Shown here: in pieces, positions 24,441 through 36,292 of the stretch
How positions within the stretch are numbered: the stretch's first letter is position 1
Layout: the number at the start of each line of letters is the position of its first letter
Source: Dipetalonema caudispina
Taxonomy: Eukaryota > Nematoda > Chromadorea > Rhabditida > Onchocercidae
Direction of reading: 5' to 3'
Length of the DNA: 36,292 nucleotides
Assembly (NCBI GenBank): GCA_013365325.1
Contig: JABVXV010000478.1
Location: 1 to 36,292 of the forward strand
Notes under the pieces: model-generated
Database searches by the model: none
What the model was told of the DNA's origin: nothing
The model's input: only the letters and a program-made list of their open reading frames with translations
Made by a program: the position numbers and the translations under genes

Positions 24441-26644
24441 CATAATCGAGGTTTTTTTTTTTGCTTCCGTTGACAAGACCGTGGCATATCTGTTGCATGC
24501 TAAGAATCGTGATAAAAGAGGGAAATAGTCGCATTTGTCATTGTTGGACATTTCGGCTTGATGGCTCAAATGACTGATTGATTATTGGTTCCTGTCATTT
24601 ATTTCTTCATACTTTATTGCTATTTATCTCAGACAATTATACCGCAAACAATAGTACCGTTGATGTACAGTAATATTATGAAATATACTAAAATAACGTT
24701 ACATTAATTGTTATCGTAACGTTAATACTGGTCCAAAACGTCTTCGATATTACGAAAAATATGGTAGAAGAAAGGTATGTTTACAGTAACCATTCAACAG
24801 TGCTGAAAAAAAAATTCCTCTATTAAATTTGAGGACGTAAATCTGTTTTACTCATGAAGTTTTTTTTTTTTTTTTTTTTTTTCGCATTAAATTGGTATAT
24901 ATTAAGCAGTAATTTGCTGCTCACTATATTAAGAATTAGCGTCAAAAATTGAATTAGATAATGAATAATAAAATTATCAATGGAAAATACGCTATACTTT
25001 CTAACCTGAAAATGGTTTTTTGATGATAGTCGTAATTCATACTCTATGATTTATGCATCGAATTATTATTTTTAGCAAAAAAAAAAAAAAGTTGAATTGT
25101 AAAGTTAAAACGAATTTAAATTAAGAATTCAATTCGAGAAATATGAATTAGATGAGATTGATGATACTATAGTAAGAATGATTTGTATTATGACTTTTTC
25201 ACAATAGGTTCATTTGTTGATGTTAAAACTAACATATTCCAGAAGAATGAAATAACGTCATCGTTAAAATCATCTTTCACGAATAATTTTTTGAGTATCA
25301 GAAATAAACAAAATATGCTGCTTTGCAAGTAAACAGATTTATAGATCGATTATCAACATCTATATCCGAATATCTTAGCACATTTAAAGAAGGATCTGCA
25401 ACAATTGAACTATGAAGTGATTTTGCTTTATATTTCAAATAGTTATGATTTTAAGTATAATGTTTTTATCTTTCACTATAATAAATCAAATATTCATTTG
25501 ACCTAAGTTAAAGTAATCAATAGAGCATCTGATTTCAGTAATTTTTTTTTTCAAAATTAAGGTTTATTGATCAGTGATTATTACTAGGAAATTGAAATAA
25601 TATCAAATGACAAAATGAATTGAATTGATGGACTAAATGAATGTAAGATCAAATAAATAAGGTAAATTAGGATCAACTAAATGATGTAAATTTAAATAAA
25701 TAGATCAGATAGATGAGAAGATTGAGTGTGTTTAGAAAAAAAATTATCATGCAAAATCTCGGAGATATTTTCCGCTTACTTCATAATGTTTGTGCTATGC
25801 CAGCAGTTGTACATTCTGTTTTGTAAAAAAAAAAAAAAGTGTATCAATATGGTAACATAAGGACATTAATGTTGCTGAAATGATTTGTAACAATTTCAAC
25901 ACTTCCGATACCGCTCACATGCCTGACATTCTATGTGTTACATCCTATTTTTTTGATAAAAAAAAAAAAAAAAAAATTGCTTATCCATAAAATATCATAA
26001 AATTGAAATATGAGTCCATATGGACATTTTCAATTTAACTCTTTCATCCTGGATTAAGCCGAACAATTTATCAATTTCTAATTAATAAACTGTTTCCCTA
26101 TCATTGTCATTGAACGTTAAAGAAAAATGGAAGGATGTAAATAGTGTTCAAATTTATTCATCTAAACTATGAATTCTTTAATTCATAGCAAAATATCCAT
26201 TTATATTTGTGATATTAGCTTCATATTTGTCGAAATTTTGGATTCAAATTTCATAATTTAAATGAAGAAAAAAAGAAAATTACTGTTATTAGGACAAAGA
26301 TTAGAACTGATTATCAATTGTACTATTATAAAATGCACTCTCAATAATACTCAAATTTTATTTAGTCAAAGGTATTAAAAAGCTTCTTTGTAATGTAACG
26401 AAGGTATGTCTGCGGCGATACTTTCAAATTCTACCTTCATTTAATAAGATTAAAAATAAGTTATCATAGATAACAGTGATTCTTTTTGTTAAAACAACTT
26501 ACCTATTCGGAAATGTGAAACGAATAAATGAGAAAGGTAAGAATATTTTTGTTTTGTTTGTGGTAATGGAAGGATAGAAAGAAAATTTATTTTGAATTGC
26601 AGTGTTAAATGAAATTTTTAAATATTGCAAAAAAAAAAAAAAAG

Positions 26645-26669
26645 TAAATAAATAAATAAATAAATAAAC
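26645..26669. repeat. (TAAA)n short tandem repeat
   Basis: About six TAAA units following a poly-A run at 26626-26643 in the gene-poor interval. Simple-sequence DNA, no function apparent. Confidence 0.9.
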
Positions 26670-29277
26670 ACTGAGTGTTCATTATTATCAAAATTATTAA
26701 TTTATTTCATTTCATGGTTTCAATAAGTAATACTTGACTAAAATATGAATATGATTTCGAATTGCTAACTGAAATTTCTAGTTTAACATTGATGATGAAT
26801 TTATGCATATTCGTTATCAGTTGATTGAATAGAATTCATGTAAATTCAATGAAACAATTCAGCTACTGATAACGTCAATCTTTTTCGAGAAATCAGTACA
26901 TATTCTTGCTGACAATGCTATCATCTATCTATACTGTTTCCGGATTGTCCTTATTGATATGTCCATGCTTATTCCGAATAAATCACATCATTGTAGTTCA
27001 AATAATTCACATAGCCATTTCATTATATGTGGATCAAATCAGAATTTGTCTCTAGAATGAATAAACGCAAAAAATCTTTGATGAAGCGTCTTTGAAGGCA
27101 TAGCATTCGGAATTTTAAAATTAAAAAAAATGCAAATAGAACAACTGAAATAGGATATTTTTGCTTGAGGCAAACTTGCAGCGATAGTTTTCTTGAAATT
27201 TTTAATCTATTTCCTTCAAAAACATTAAATTTATCAATGCATCTCAACATGAGATAAATATTCTGTTATGTTAAAATTGAATGATGAATAACTATGCTAA
27301 CATTCAATATGATACAATTATAGCGATATTCAATTATGATATTTCACCACCTACAATGAAGTAAATTGTCGTTTCAAATCTTTAATTTATTTCTAATTAA
27401 ACAAACTAATCAATGCATTCAAAAGAAATCACTTATTGTTTTTATCTGAAATAGAATTGATAATTAAAACTTACCAAAGAACTAATCAAAAATCTAAATA
27501 AGAGAAATGCTTCTCGAAGTTCGAGAATGGTTCGATTTCATTGTTCAACAAATGTTTATCATTCATTTGATCAAACGAAGTAATTTTATCAATCATAGCT
27601 TAAATTATTTTGTTTAATGAATTGTAACATCATTAGTCGATTTCTCATCGTCCATTATAAATGCCTAGAGAAAACTCAAGCAGTTTGTACGGATTTGATG
27701 CTAATAACTTAAAAGTAGTAGTAAGTTATAGGTTAAAGAAAAAGAGTGTCATTTCTAATAATCCAATAAAATCAAACTTGCAAATGATATAAATTCTTTG
27801 AAAACAGAATTAGTAGTTTCAAAACGTCAACAGTTTAATCAATTCTAACATTATTAATAAATTCGAATTTAAGCTTTGAATTATTGATCAAAGAAAAGAT
27901 GATTTTGGTCTCATTTACATATTACACTTGTAATTATTCTATTTTAAAGATATTCTTATAGATAATAGATTTTACAGGAAAAAAAAAAAGTTGAATTTTG
28001 AAATTGATTGGTGCAACATCGAACGAATAATCTGATCTGAGATCTTCAGAGTTCAAAGGAGAAAAAGGTAGTTGATGAAAATAATGGAAACGTAGGAATT
28101 TCGGTGATAATAATGGGGTGCAATATATATGGATACACGTAACACGTTCAACATTTACTGGTTATTTGCATGATTTGGGATCTTTTTTGCATAAATCTAT
28201 TTCTTTGACAAGTATCCATGAAGTTTATTGTATCAATTCTTTAACGAATCCTACGCTTATTATCTCAGCAATGATAATGACAAAATAATCATACTCTAAT
28301 AAATCATAATCATAAAAAAAATCCCAAGTGAACTTTAACCTTCCATCTATATATTTTGTATGCAATAATGATTTTCCACTAATTAATTCCTCTCATATAA
28401 TATTGTAAAATATTTGATTTTTTTTGTTTCCTCAGAAGAATTCTTCATGAAAGACTATAAATTCGATTCGTAATTCTCTCCTTTATCAATTTCTCTTCTT
28501 ATTCATTGGTTTATTAATGTTGAATTAAATTATCTCTGATCATAGTATACGAACATTTCATTGGGATTCTTTCGATCGCGGCTAATAAATTTTTATTGCA
28601 TTTAATCAAAAAAAAAAGACAGCGAAATTCATTAGAAATGGTAGGAAAAGCAGAACACACTAATATATTTAGCAAATACAAAGGAATTGGAACTGAACGA
28701 TCCGATTAGATCACTCAACCAACCGATCTGTTGAGTAAATGATATACTAATGTTTTCGTTTCGCAAATTTCACTTTTTTTTATTTCAAATATAAAAATAA
28801 AAAAAAAAAGTTTTGAACAAATTTTTGGTAGTTCGCCTGAGCACTTATCACTTGGCTAATTTCATTCCATGTATTGTTTGTTGTCAGCTAAGAAAAGTCT
28901 GGTCGAAACATGGCTGTCTCCGTAATTTTTTTTTTTTTTTTTTTTTTTAATTCTAAATTTTCTGATCTATTGGTTAAGGATATAGATCCATATTCCGATT
29001 GTTGATTAATGCAAACAGTAATAGTGCAATGATCAAATTTTCTAAATTTATTAATTATATTTTATGGTTTCATTCTTTTGCTATTTTATTAGTTATATTT
29101 TACCATATTTCTTCTTGATAAAATAAAATTTTAACATTTCGTTTTTAGGTTGTTATGAAGAATTCACATTTAAATCTTTTCTGAAAATTTTTGAAACTTT
29201 TGAACCATTCGAAGTAAAAGAATATCTTGAGATGTGATAATACCGTAAATTATGCATTATTAAAGATATATTTTTTC

Positions 29278-29279
29278 AG
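29278..29279 (+). other. Likely trans-splice acceptor for the membrane-protein gene
   Basis: TATATTTTTTCAG ends at 29279, twelve bases before the ATG at 29292. The strong acceptor with no upstream exon in view is typical of spliced-leader addition and supports this ATG as the start. Confidence 0.65.
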
Positions 29280-29291
29280 AAAAACAAATCA

Positions 29292-32200
29292 ATGTTTTCT
29301 CGACGTGGTCGACAAGAACGTTTCCTACGTTACATTCTACGTCGCAAACAATGCTATGTTCTATTTTTATTCGAATTTCTGCTTCTTATCATTCTTATTT
29401 TAATATTACTGCTGTTCTTCTGGTTTATTCAAAATGAGATGGTTCGTTTTTTTTTTTTTTTATATATATATTTGAAATTCTAACTAATATACATTTAATA
29501 CAATTAGGCAGTATTGATCAAGGATTCTATCTAGTTGAGAATTGTAATAGGTATATGAAAAAGTGTATAAAATATTTAGCAAATTACCTAAATTATATGT
29601 AAAAATTTTCTTTTTTATTTTGAGCTTCTCACAGTTATTTTATATTAATTTAAGTTCATTAAGTTCATACTATGCAATTAACTTTGCATAGAAAATTTGT
29701 GCCACATATAGTTTGTCATATTTATATTTATTATCTAATTGAATAAATTCTTTTCACATATCATCTTTTCGTGAATCATTTCATTAATTAATTATAATGC
29801 TTATAAGTTCACATGGGAATTTAATTCATCAAATGACTTTTTGCGGTGGTAAATTATTCATCGTACATGGAAGTTTAGGAAAAAAATCATTATGAAATTA
29901 GGAATAGTTGAAATCTTAAAATATGATAAGTGATTAAAATATTATCCGCAATTTTATATTTACTAACCAATGCAACAATACTTTTTTTCTTCCCTTTTTT
30001 TTTTTCAAATTTTATTCCCTATTTAAATTATTCGATGCTTATTTTATTAGTAATGATTTTTTAGCCATATTATTATTATTTTTTCTTCTTATCAAGTAAT
30101 AGTTGAGATCATTGATAGATTCCACATTTGTTAAAAAAATTTGCTGTCCAACATAGAACTTGAAGTTTGGAATAGAAAACTTTCACAAAGCTGTAATGAT
30201 TTGCATAGTAAATGTAATCGGTAAGTGATCAACTTACTCAAAATCAGAAATTCAGGAAGGAAATTTAAGATGTACAATTCAAATGAAGTTAAAAACGCTA
30301 TCGTTTTTGTAACTACAAATAGGTTTATTTAAGTTCTCGCAGATTATGAATTTGATATTCGAAGTAAATAAATTAATTTGTTACAAATTTGAGGACATTC
30401 TTCAACCCGATATCTCGATGTAAACCTGTTGATTCAATCAATTAAGGGGTTATCTCTAATCGATTATTACTTCTTAAACAATAATGTATGATGTTGTTTA
30501 AAATGATTGCAGGAAGGAATGAAAATAACGAAGAGTGAGAATGATTTGAAAAAACGTGAACAACATAAAATGAACTTCTACAGATGCGCATATGAACCCA
30601 TTTGGGAAAAAGCGGAACAAATGAACTATGTAATTAATATATCAGTTTGTTTAACTAATTAAATGATTAAATTATAAGAATCACTTTTGTCCAATTTCAT
30701 AACAGATCCAAAATTAAGAAAAAATCAAATAATTGCTGATGGTAATTTTCCTTATATTTTTAATAGTTAATTGCATGCTGAAGGATACCATATCATCTAA
30801 CGGAAGAATACGGTAGAATTCTAATACAGTTTTATAAATAGAAATAAGCGATGATAATGATTCAATGATAATCAAAATCAGTGTATTTAGAAATGGAAAT
30901 GAATAAATAAAAATTTAAGAATTTAAAAATTTAAAAATAATTTAAGAATTTAAGAATATGCAACTTATTATGTTATTATACGGTAATTTACTGCAGGATT
31001 TATGTAACAGTCATTACGGTAAAGGTGCAAAAATATGGGCACTTCAAAAAACATTAACAAATTCAACGAAATGTATCCATAAGATACATATGGTACTTTA
31101 TTTTATTCCTACGATCAAATCAGTTCATTTCACTTTGATGGATGATTTTTATCATTTCAATTTCACTTTTCAAGAAATGTCGTTCGTTTTCTTGACTGTT
31201 TAATTTTTATTAATAAAAACTTTGAAGTAAGAGCCCCGAAAATCCTACAAAACATTAATGAAGCATAAATTTGATCTAATAAATTATTGAAAGTAACTTG
31301 AACTTCAAACCCAAATTAGACAGCTTCAATTCAATTCAAATTTGATGAAGTGTGTCTTGCTAATTAATTGGAATTTATTTAGATACCATGCCATAGCATG
31401 TTAATAAAAGGTGATGAATCGAAAATATACGATAATGAACGCATACCACCAACAAGTTGCGGTGGCTTATTTGGTGCACCAATGCCTTATGAATACATTA
31501 CATCTGAAACAGAAATTCGAGTTAGTTTGTCATTTGTGAAGAAATGAATGTTTTATCCATTTGAAATGTTACTTATTTGGTCCTTCTATTGAATAATCTG
31601 TTTAAACAAATTTTAAAATATCAGAGGATTCAGAAAAGTGTCAAAGGTTATTGTAGAGAGAATCAAAATTGATTTTTATCTGGAATTATATTCAAAAAAG
31701 TAAATTTGCATTGAAACATAAGTTTCTCTTTGATCACTATAAAATTTTTCATATCCTTGTCTTTGCTCATTGATTTCTTTATGTGTGATATGGGAATAAT
31801 TAGAGATTAACCAAAACATAATGAGTTATTGACGAGATTGAAATCTTAAAAATTTGTTCAAATTTAAATTTTAATTTTCAAGGCACCACAAGTATCGAAT
31901 GAAATGCTCGCGAAAACTTACGCAAATCAAACTATTCTTTCAACTGCTTTGCACATAAAATGTCCACGATGTTCCGTTAGGAGCAGTTGGTATGCGTAAG
32001 TTTTACATCCATAATTTACAGATATTTGTTACAAAGAACGCACATGCAACAAATCTGTTGTCAAAGATTTTTGCAATTGATTGATCTCAAAAAAATATTC
32101 CAACATTCTATCATTGAAATTGCTGAATTTTCATGTAATAAAGTTAATGCACAATGAAGTAGAAATCGATTAATCTCTCAATTCAGTGTAGTTTTGTTGG

Positions 32201-32334
32201 GTTGCAGATCACCGACAGAGTTGCGCTGTCGTCGACAATTGCTTACTTTAAGACAAGGCTGGCCATACATTGCTAAATATTGCGATTTGGAAGAAGAAAC
32301 GGACATGAATCTCGAAAAAATGATTTACTGTTAA
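29292..32334 (+). CDS. Single-pass (type II-like) membrane protein with Cys-rich ectodomain, family unknown
   Basis: Six exons: 29292-29441, 30513-30629, 30997-31092, 31383-31520, 31883-31995, 32208-32334. The first four junctions are phase 0, the last splits an Ala codon; 246 residues. The N-terminus is strongly basic (RRGRQERFLRYILRRK), followed by one long hydrophobic span at about 22-46, so by the positive-inside rule the N-terminus is cytoplasmic and the rest lumenal or extracellular. The ectodomain carries ten cysteines (75, 92, 115, 124, 147, 194, 197, 212, 230, 246), the last being the final residue, and two N-glycosylation sequons (Asn111, Asn182). Recognisable patches are PPTSCGGLFGAPMPYEY and IKCPRCSVRSSWY. 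The even Cys count suggests up to five disulfides. I do not recognise the family; a nematode-restricted surface or secretory-pathway protein is an inference. Exon 3 is the least certain. Confidence 0.78.
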
Positions 32335-32628
32335 ATATCATCCATGCTTCGTTACGGCAACATTATTTTGCATAATTGAATTGTGGTATTGAGGGAATAA
32401 CGTGACATGCTGTTTGCATCTGTCCTTCCATGCAGCTACATTGCACGCAATTGTACTTACGTAAAATTTAAGTGATAACGAAACATATCAGTCAAATTTG
32501 TGAAGATTTTTCAAGGTTTACAGTGAACTTCTGAAAGGGCAGGGAAAATTAGTTTGTTATTAGACGGATCATAAATTATATCAGTTTGTATAATTCTTTC
32601 ATTTCACAAAATATATTAGTTTAATTTT

Positions 32629-35600
32629 CTAATTATTATCGTTATCACGTGATGTTTTGACGGGAAATTGCATAAAATATTGAATAAGACGTTGGTAAAT
32701 TTGTCCATCGCTAGAACCTAATACTGAATGCAAAATGAAATCTGGCGGAGCGAGCGCATCGCATACCGCGACAACATCAGGAAGTATCATAGCTTCTGAT
32801 TCACGAAGACGTTTCTTCACAATACTGCCCCATTTTTTATCGATACAGTAACCACCTGAAAATTTACTATTATCATCTTATAACTTCGTCTGAAATTCCA
32901 ATCATCAAATAGTTTACTTATAATGATTATAATAACTAACTGTTTATTACTACTAACCAATATAAAGTATCGCGATATGTTTATCAATAGAATTGTAAGC
33001 ATATACAACAGCAAGTCGTCGTAAAACTTCTTGGATAAATTCCGGAGCCATTTGTAAGGATTCCCGAAAATAGTTCAGTATAGCTAATTCGCAGTAAGCA
33101 TACGTAATCATTCTGTACTGTTCACTTTGTGTTTCCAATCGTGCCTGCCGTTCATTAAATCCTTGGCTAACTTTATCTTTGATATCTTCTTTGATCGTTG
33201 AAATAAGGAAATGCAACAGCCAGACGTAAGCATCTGTGATATCTATAAGTTATGATTGTATTAGAAGTAAATTAGCGGAAAACATAAAGATAGTGTTGAT
33301 ACTTTCGAAGATAAATGACGACGTATAACACGTCATTATTGTGACGTATACTATCTTAATGTTATGCTGAAATACTAAATAGTGTTAATCGATGTTGAGT
33401 TAAAGCGAATTGAAGATTTAAGAAAGTTAGCGATTTCTTACTAAAAAATAATGAAATAAATTAACTAATGTCCAAAGTATTTACTATAGAATCGGTCTGG
33501 ATAGAAAAATACTTTAAATGCGGATCGAAGCTTTAGTGAGATATAGTAAATCAAATCATATCATTTATTACAAAATCAGAAAAAGATACTAATAATATTT
33601 TGTTGTGATATTATCTTCTGTATGCTTAATCGAAATTGAAAGAATTTTGTATTAATATTGGAATTTTCTTTCCTTTATAAGAAATAGTATAAAGGAACCT
33701 TCCAATGGATCATCTTTCCAGACTGAGAATTTTTTCGGCTTAGCAGCTAAAAATACCAAACTTCCAAGAGGTGAATCATTCCAGTTCTGTGAACTTTCTT
33801 CTGATAAAGAAAGCAACGCATAGGTTACTTGTTGTATTAAAATATTGTTGTCACCTTCAAAAGTTCGTGATGGATCGAAAGCATTTCGAAGATCGTTAAG
33901 TCTTGAACTTTTCAGAAATCTGAAAAAATAAACATTAATGTTTCTTCGTTTAAAAATACATTCAAAAAAAAAAAAAAAAAAGAACGTAAGGAATCATTTA
34001 AGATTCTAAATTAGATTTTTTATGAAATGGTAATTTGCTCTCCATCGAAGCATCGGAAATTTTTAAAGATTTCGAAATTATTTGATGTCTCTATATCGAA
34101 ATAGTAAGCACTTTTGTAAAGCCTTCCAAAATGCAATAGCTAAATGTTGTTGTAAATGTTGTTGCAACTTTCGATTGCTTTGTAAGATCATATTGATCAG
34201 AAAAATGTATGCAATTGGTAAAAGTTATCACATAGAATTACAGCGTCTAATGATTGAGTTACTTTTTTTTCAATTAAAATTTTTGAAACAAAATGAAATA
34301 ACAACAAACCCATGTGCACCACAAGCAAGACGAGCATTATCTAAAGCATTGACACCTTCTTCTGTTGATAATACCTTTGCTGCGCAGCTAAGAATGTGTA
34401 TTTCTCGTGAGAGCAACAACTATAAACTTTAATTTACAAACTAAATTTCAAACTTTAACTATAAATTTCAACAATTTTTTTTCCTTTCATTATTAAAATA
34501 TACTTGTCAACTATATTCTCCTGATGTCCCCAATCAAGGATAACTCACCTAATAACTATATCAACAGCCGCAATAATAAACCAAGTGGTAATGGCAATAA
34601 TAATAGTAATAACAATAAGAATAATATAATAACATTAATGATAATATTAATAATAACGATAATAATAATAATAATAATAAATAATAAGAAATAACAATAA
34701 TGTGATATTTATCGCTGGTTCTCAGTATGAAGGAACTGCTAAATAACACAAAATTTTTGAAAAAGTTTGGGTTAAATTTCAAAAATTCTTCCATTGGATA
34801 GCAATGTTAGTTAAAATGAGCAAGAGGGGCAAATTTTAAATCACCTCATTTGGAAGTTTTCCGTCTTCTGCGCAACGTATGAAGTGCTTATAACAAATGG
34901 AAATAAATTTCCGATAGAAAATGGTCAAAGCCACCGATGCTGCAATATGCGGGAAGAATCGATGCTGTTGCATGGGATATTCGATAATTGATCGTTCTTC
35001 TGGAAAATAATATAAATATATCCTTTGAGAAGTCTAGGATAACGGTTGAAGGATGATGGTATTATCCATTGACTTTTGAATTCTTATTTTGAAGAAGTAT
35101 TCAAACAATTGGGATTCCAAGAATTGGGCCAAATCTGAAGTTCTATTCCACGATCCAATGAAAATGTGTGTTTAAATGTGAGCAAAAATGAACAAGTAAT
35201 TTTATAATGAGAGAGGAAACGATATGATACATTACTGTGAGAGTATTTAATTGATACTGAAATTTTTATTTTAATTTCAACTTCTTTTCTTTCATCAAAT
35301 CTTCAAAATTATAAAGGAGTAGTATCCTTCGATGGATAGTAACCTGCATGATTAGTAGTAGCTCGAAATTGCTTCCGAATAGCTGAATAACGTGTCGCTA
35401 TAACAGAAGCAAGTCGAGTTGCTACTACACCTTTGCCGACGACAGCTGCACGCCCAACCGATAAAATGGCCAAGTTTGCTAGCTGTTGCTGTTTGGTATC
35501 CTGAAACAAACAAAAAGTGGATACAGAGAAAAAAGAGAGAAGAGAAATTTTTTATAAATCAATAATGAATAGATATTATAGTTAGGCATAAAATTGAAAT

Positions 35601-36292
35601 TTTGTGACAAAAAATTGAAGGCACTTATTTACCTTAAGAATAGACTGATAAGTTCCATCAGGATGAACGGTTGCTAATCGGTTCAGTAATGCATCCAAAT
35701 GAAAACGATGCTTGTTAAACTTAATCCATCCATTGTCGATACCATTCCAGGTACCTACTTTTTCTCCCATATCACCTATTGTTATACCTTCCAAAGGTAT
35801 CATCTTATTGAAATGACGAATTTGCATACAAAATGCATGCAACCCATAACATTTGTGATTGATGTAAAGTTGAGCAAAAATAATCGCATGAGTTGCATTT
35901 ATACCTGTGGAAAAATAAGAATTTTAGCATGATACTATGAAATGAAAGTAATAATACGAGTAAATGAAAGATGGTAAATTAGAAAATTGAAAAATAAAGA
36001 TGTGAGAGTAATTATCAAAAATGTTATCACTATCACTGATGTTAATGAAAGAGTTATGACAACAGTGATGAATACTACTTTGTTGCCTTAAAATGTGGAC
36101 TTAATTATAACTTATGGTACAGTGACTGATTAAGATTTCTTATTTGTTATCCGATCCTTTTTGAAATCGATAAGAAATGAGTAATGGAAAAGTAATAAAA
36201 TTAGACGATATAATAGAAACGAACCCAAATTGCCGGCCCAACATTTGATTGCTTCATCATCTGGCGTATGTATCACAAATTGACCCTTATCG
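32629..36292 (-). CDS. ACOX3: Peroxisomal acyl-CoA oxidase, ACOX3 (branched-chain) type, C-terminal ~500 residues
   Basis: Acyl-CoA oxidases perform the first, FAD-dependent, H2O2-producing step of peroxisomal beta-oxidation. Exons, high to low: 36292-36225 (cut by the window), 35904-35633, 35500-35344, 34999-34845, 34419-34310, 33919-33699, 33242-32958, 32855-32629. All are in phase, about 497 residues. Motifs: TPDDEAIKCWAGNLG, ATHAIIFAQL, GITIGDMGEKVG, DNGWIKFNKHR, IIEYPMQQHRFFPHIA, EIHILSCAAK, LACGAHGFLKSSRLNDL, then TFEGDNNILIQQ with the catalytic Glu expected in TFEGDN, and LAPPDFILHSVLG near the end. The GAHGFLK and GDNNILIQQ segments match ACOX3 better than ACOX1. As drawn, the protein ends TSRDNDNN-stop without an SKL-type signal; an alternative last exon at 32530-32492 is discussed in the findings. 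The N-terminal ~170 residues lie beyond the window. Confidence 0.93.
33314..33350. repeat. Short inverted/direct TGACG repeats in an ACOX intron
   Basis: AATGACG at 33314-33320 and CGTCATT at 33331-33337 form a 7-bp inverted repeat around ACGTATAACA, and GACGTATA recurs just downstream. The TGACGT core resembles a CRE. It lies in the intron 33243-33698. Possibly regulatory, possibly chance. Confidence 0.4.
34590..34692. repeat. Imperfect AAT-rich trinucleotide repeat in an ACOX intron
   Basis: AATAAT/AATAAC units with interruptions within the intron 34420-34844, purest near 34660-34682. Third ATT/AAT-type tract in the window. The minus-strand open frame 34561-34794 that covers it is low-complexity and not a gene. 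Confidence 0.9.

Larger units (their letters stand above)
24183..29278. other. Gene-poor divergent intergenic region, ~5 kb
   Basis: AT-rich DNA between the starts of SUV3 (minus) and the membrane-protein gene (plus), so it should contain both promoters. It holds many homopolymer A/T runs (for example 24860-24882 and 28927-28948, about 22 T each), a (TAAA)n tract at 26645-26669, and an isolated GC-rich block at 24419-24440. Open frames at 24351-24569 and 27023-27250 (both minus) lack flanking splice sites or recognisable domains and are not called. No RNA gene is recognisable. Confidence 0.65.

Noticed and set aside
27023..27250. 75-residue minus-strand open frame in the gene-poor interval
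   Set aside because: No flanking splice acceptor or donor in phase and no recognisable feature; length is within chance for this composition.
30704..30741. Possible extra exon (ATAACAG acceptor, GTAATT donor) in the membrane-protein gene
   Set aside because: It is open only in a frame that does not fit the phase-0 exons on either side.
34082..34432. 116-residue plus-strand open frame
   Set aside because: It lies antisense to the ACOX exon 34419-34310 and its intron; the minus strand has the family motifs.

Overview
This is AT-rich nuclear DNA from a nematode. The coding exons are short, have GT...AG borders and mostly TTTCAG-type acceptors, and encode conserved animal proteins. Several first exons sit a few bases after a TTTCAG/TTTTAG acceptor that has no upstream exon, as expected for spliced-leader trans-splicing. 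Larger introns, long (ATT)n tracts and low gene density suggest a clade III (spirurid/filarial-like) worm rather than Caenorhabditis; that placement is inference, and the species cannot be fixed from this window.

Layout, left to right. (1) 1-5048, plus strand: the 3' half of a RYK/LIN-18 Wnt-receptor pseudokinase; its first visible exon starts at 2542 after a long intron carrying two (ATT)n tracts. (2) 7337-8641, plus: a three-exon gene for a secreted peptide precursor of 73-78 residues that I do not recognise, with a Lys-Arg site before a 34-residue C-terminal peptide. (3) 9440-17223, minus: a complete 24-exon Nup133 (npp-15) gene, 1097 codons plus stop by my splice model, every junction in phase. 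(4) 17456-17668, minus: a possible small secreted Cys-containing ORF just upstream of Nup133. (5) 18969-24147, minus: a complete 17-exon SUV3/SUPV3L1 mitochondrial RNA helicase gene, 789 residues. (6) 24181-29279: about 5 kb without recognisable genes, between divergent genes. (7) 29292-32334, plus: a six-exon, 246-residue single-pass membrane protein with a Cys-rich lumenal or extracellular domain, family unknown. (8) 32629-36292, minus: the C-terminal ~500 residues of a peroxisomal acyl-CoA oxidase of the ACOX3 type, 5' part outside the window, tail to tail with the preceding gene.

The genes do not form a pathway. Wnt signalling, nuclear pore, mitochondrial RNA turnover and beta-oxidation genes simply lie next to each other. 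The points most worth following are the unrecognised peptide precursor, the Cys-rich membrane protein, the uncertain ACOX C-terminus (no canonical peroxisomal signal; a possible alternative last exon), an ALPS-like segment in Nup133, a 20-bp perfect inverted repeat in a Nup133 intron, and a 17-bp tandem repeat with an E-box. I found no tRNA, rRNA, CRISPR, transposase or viral gene.
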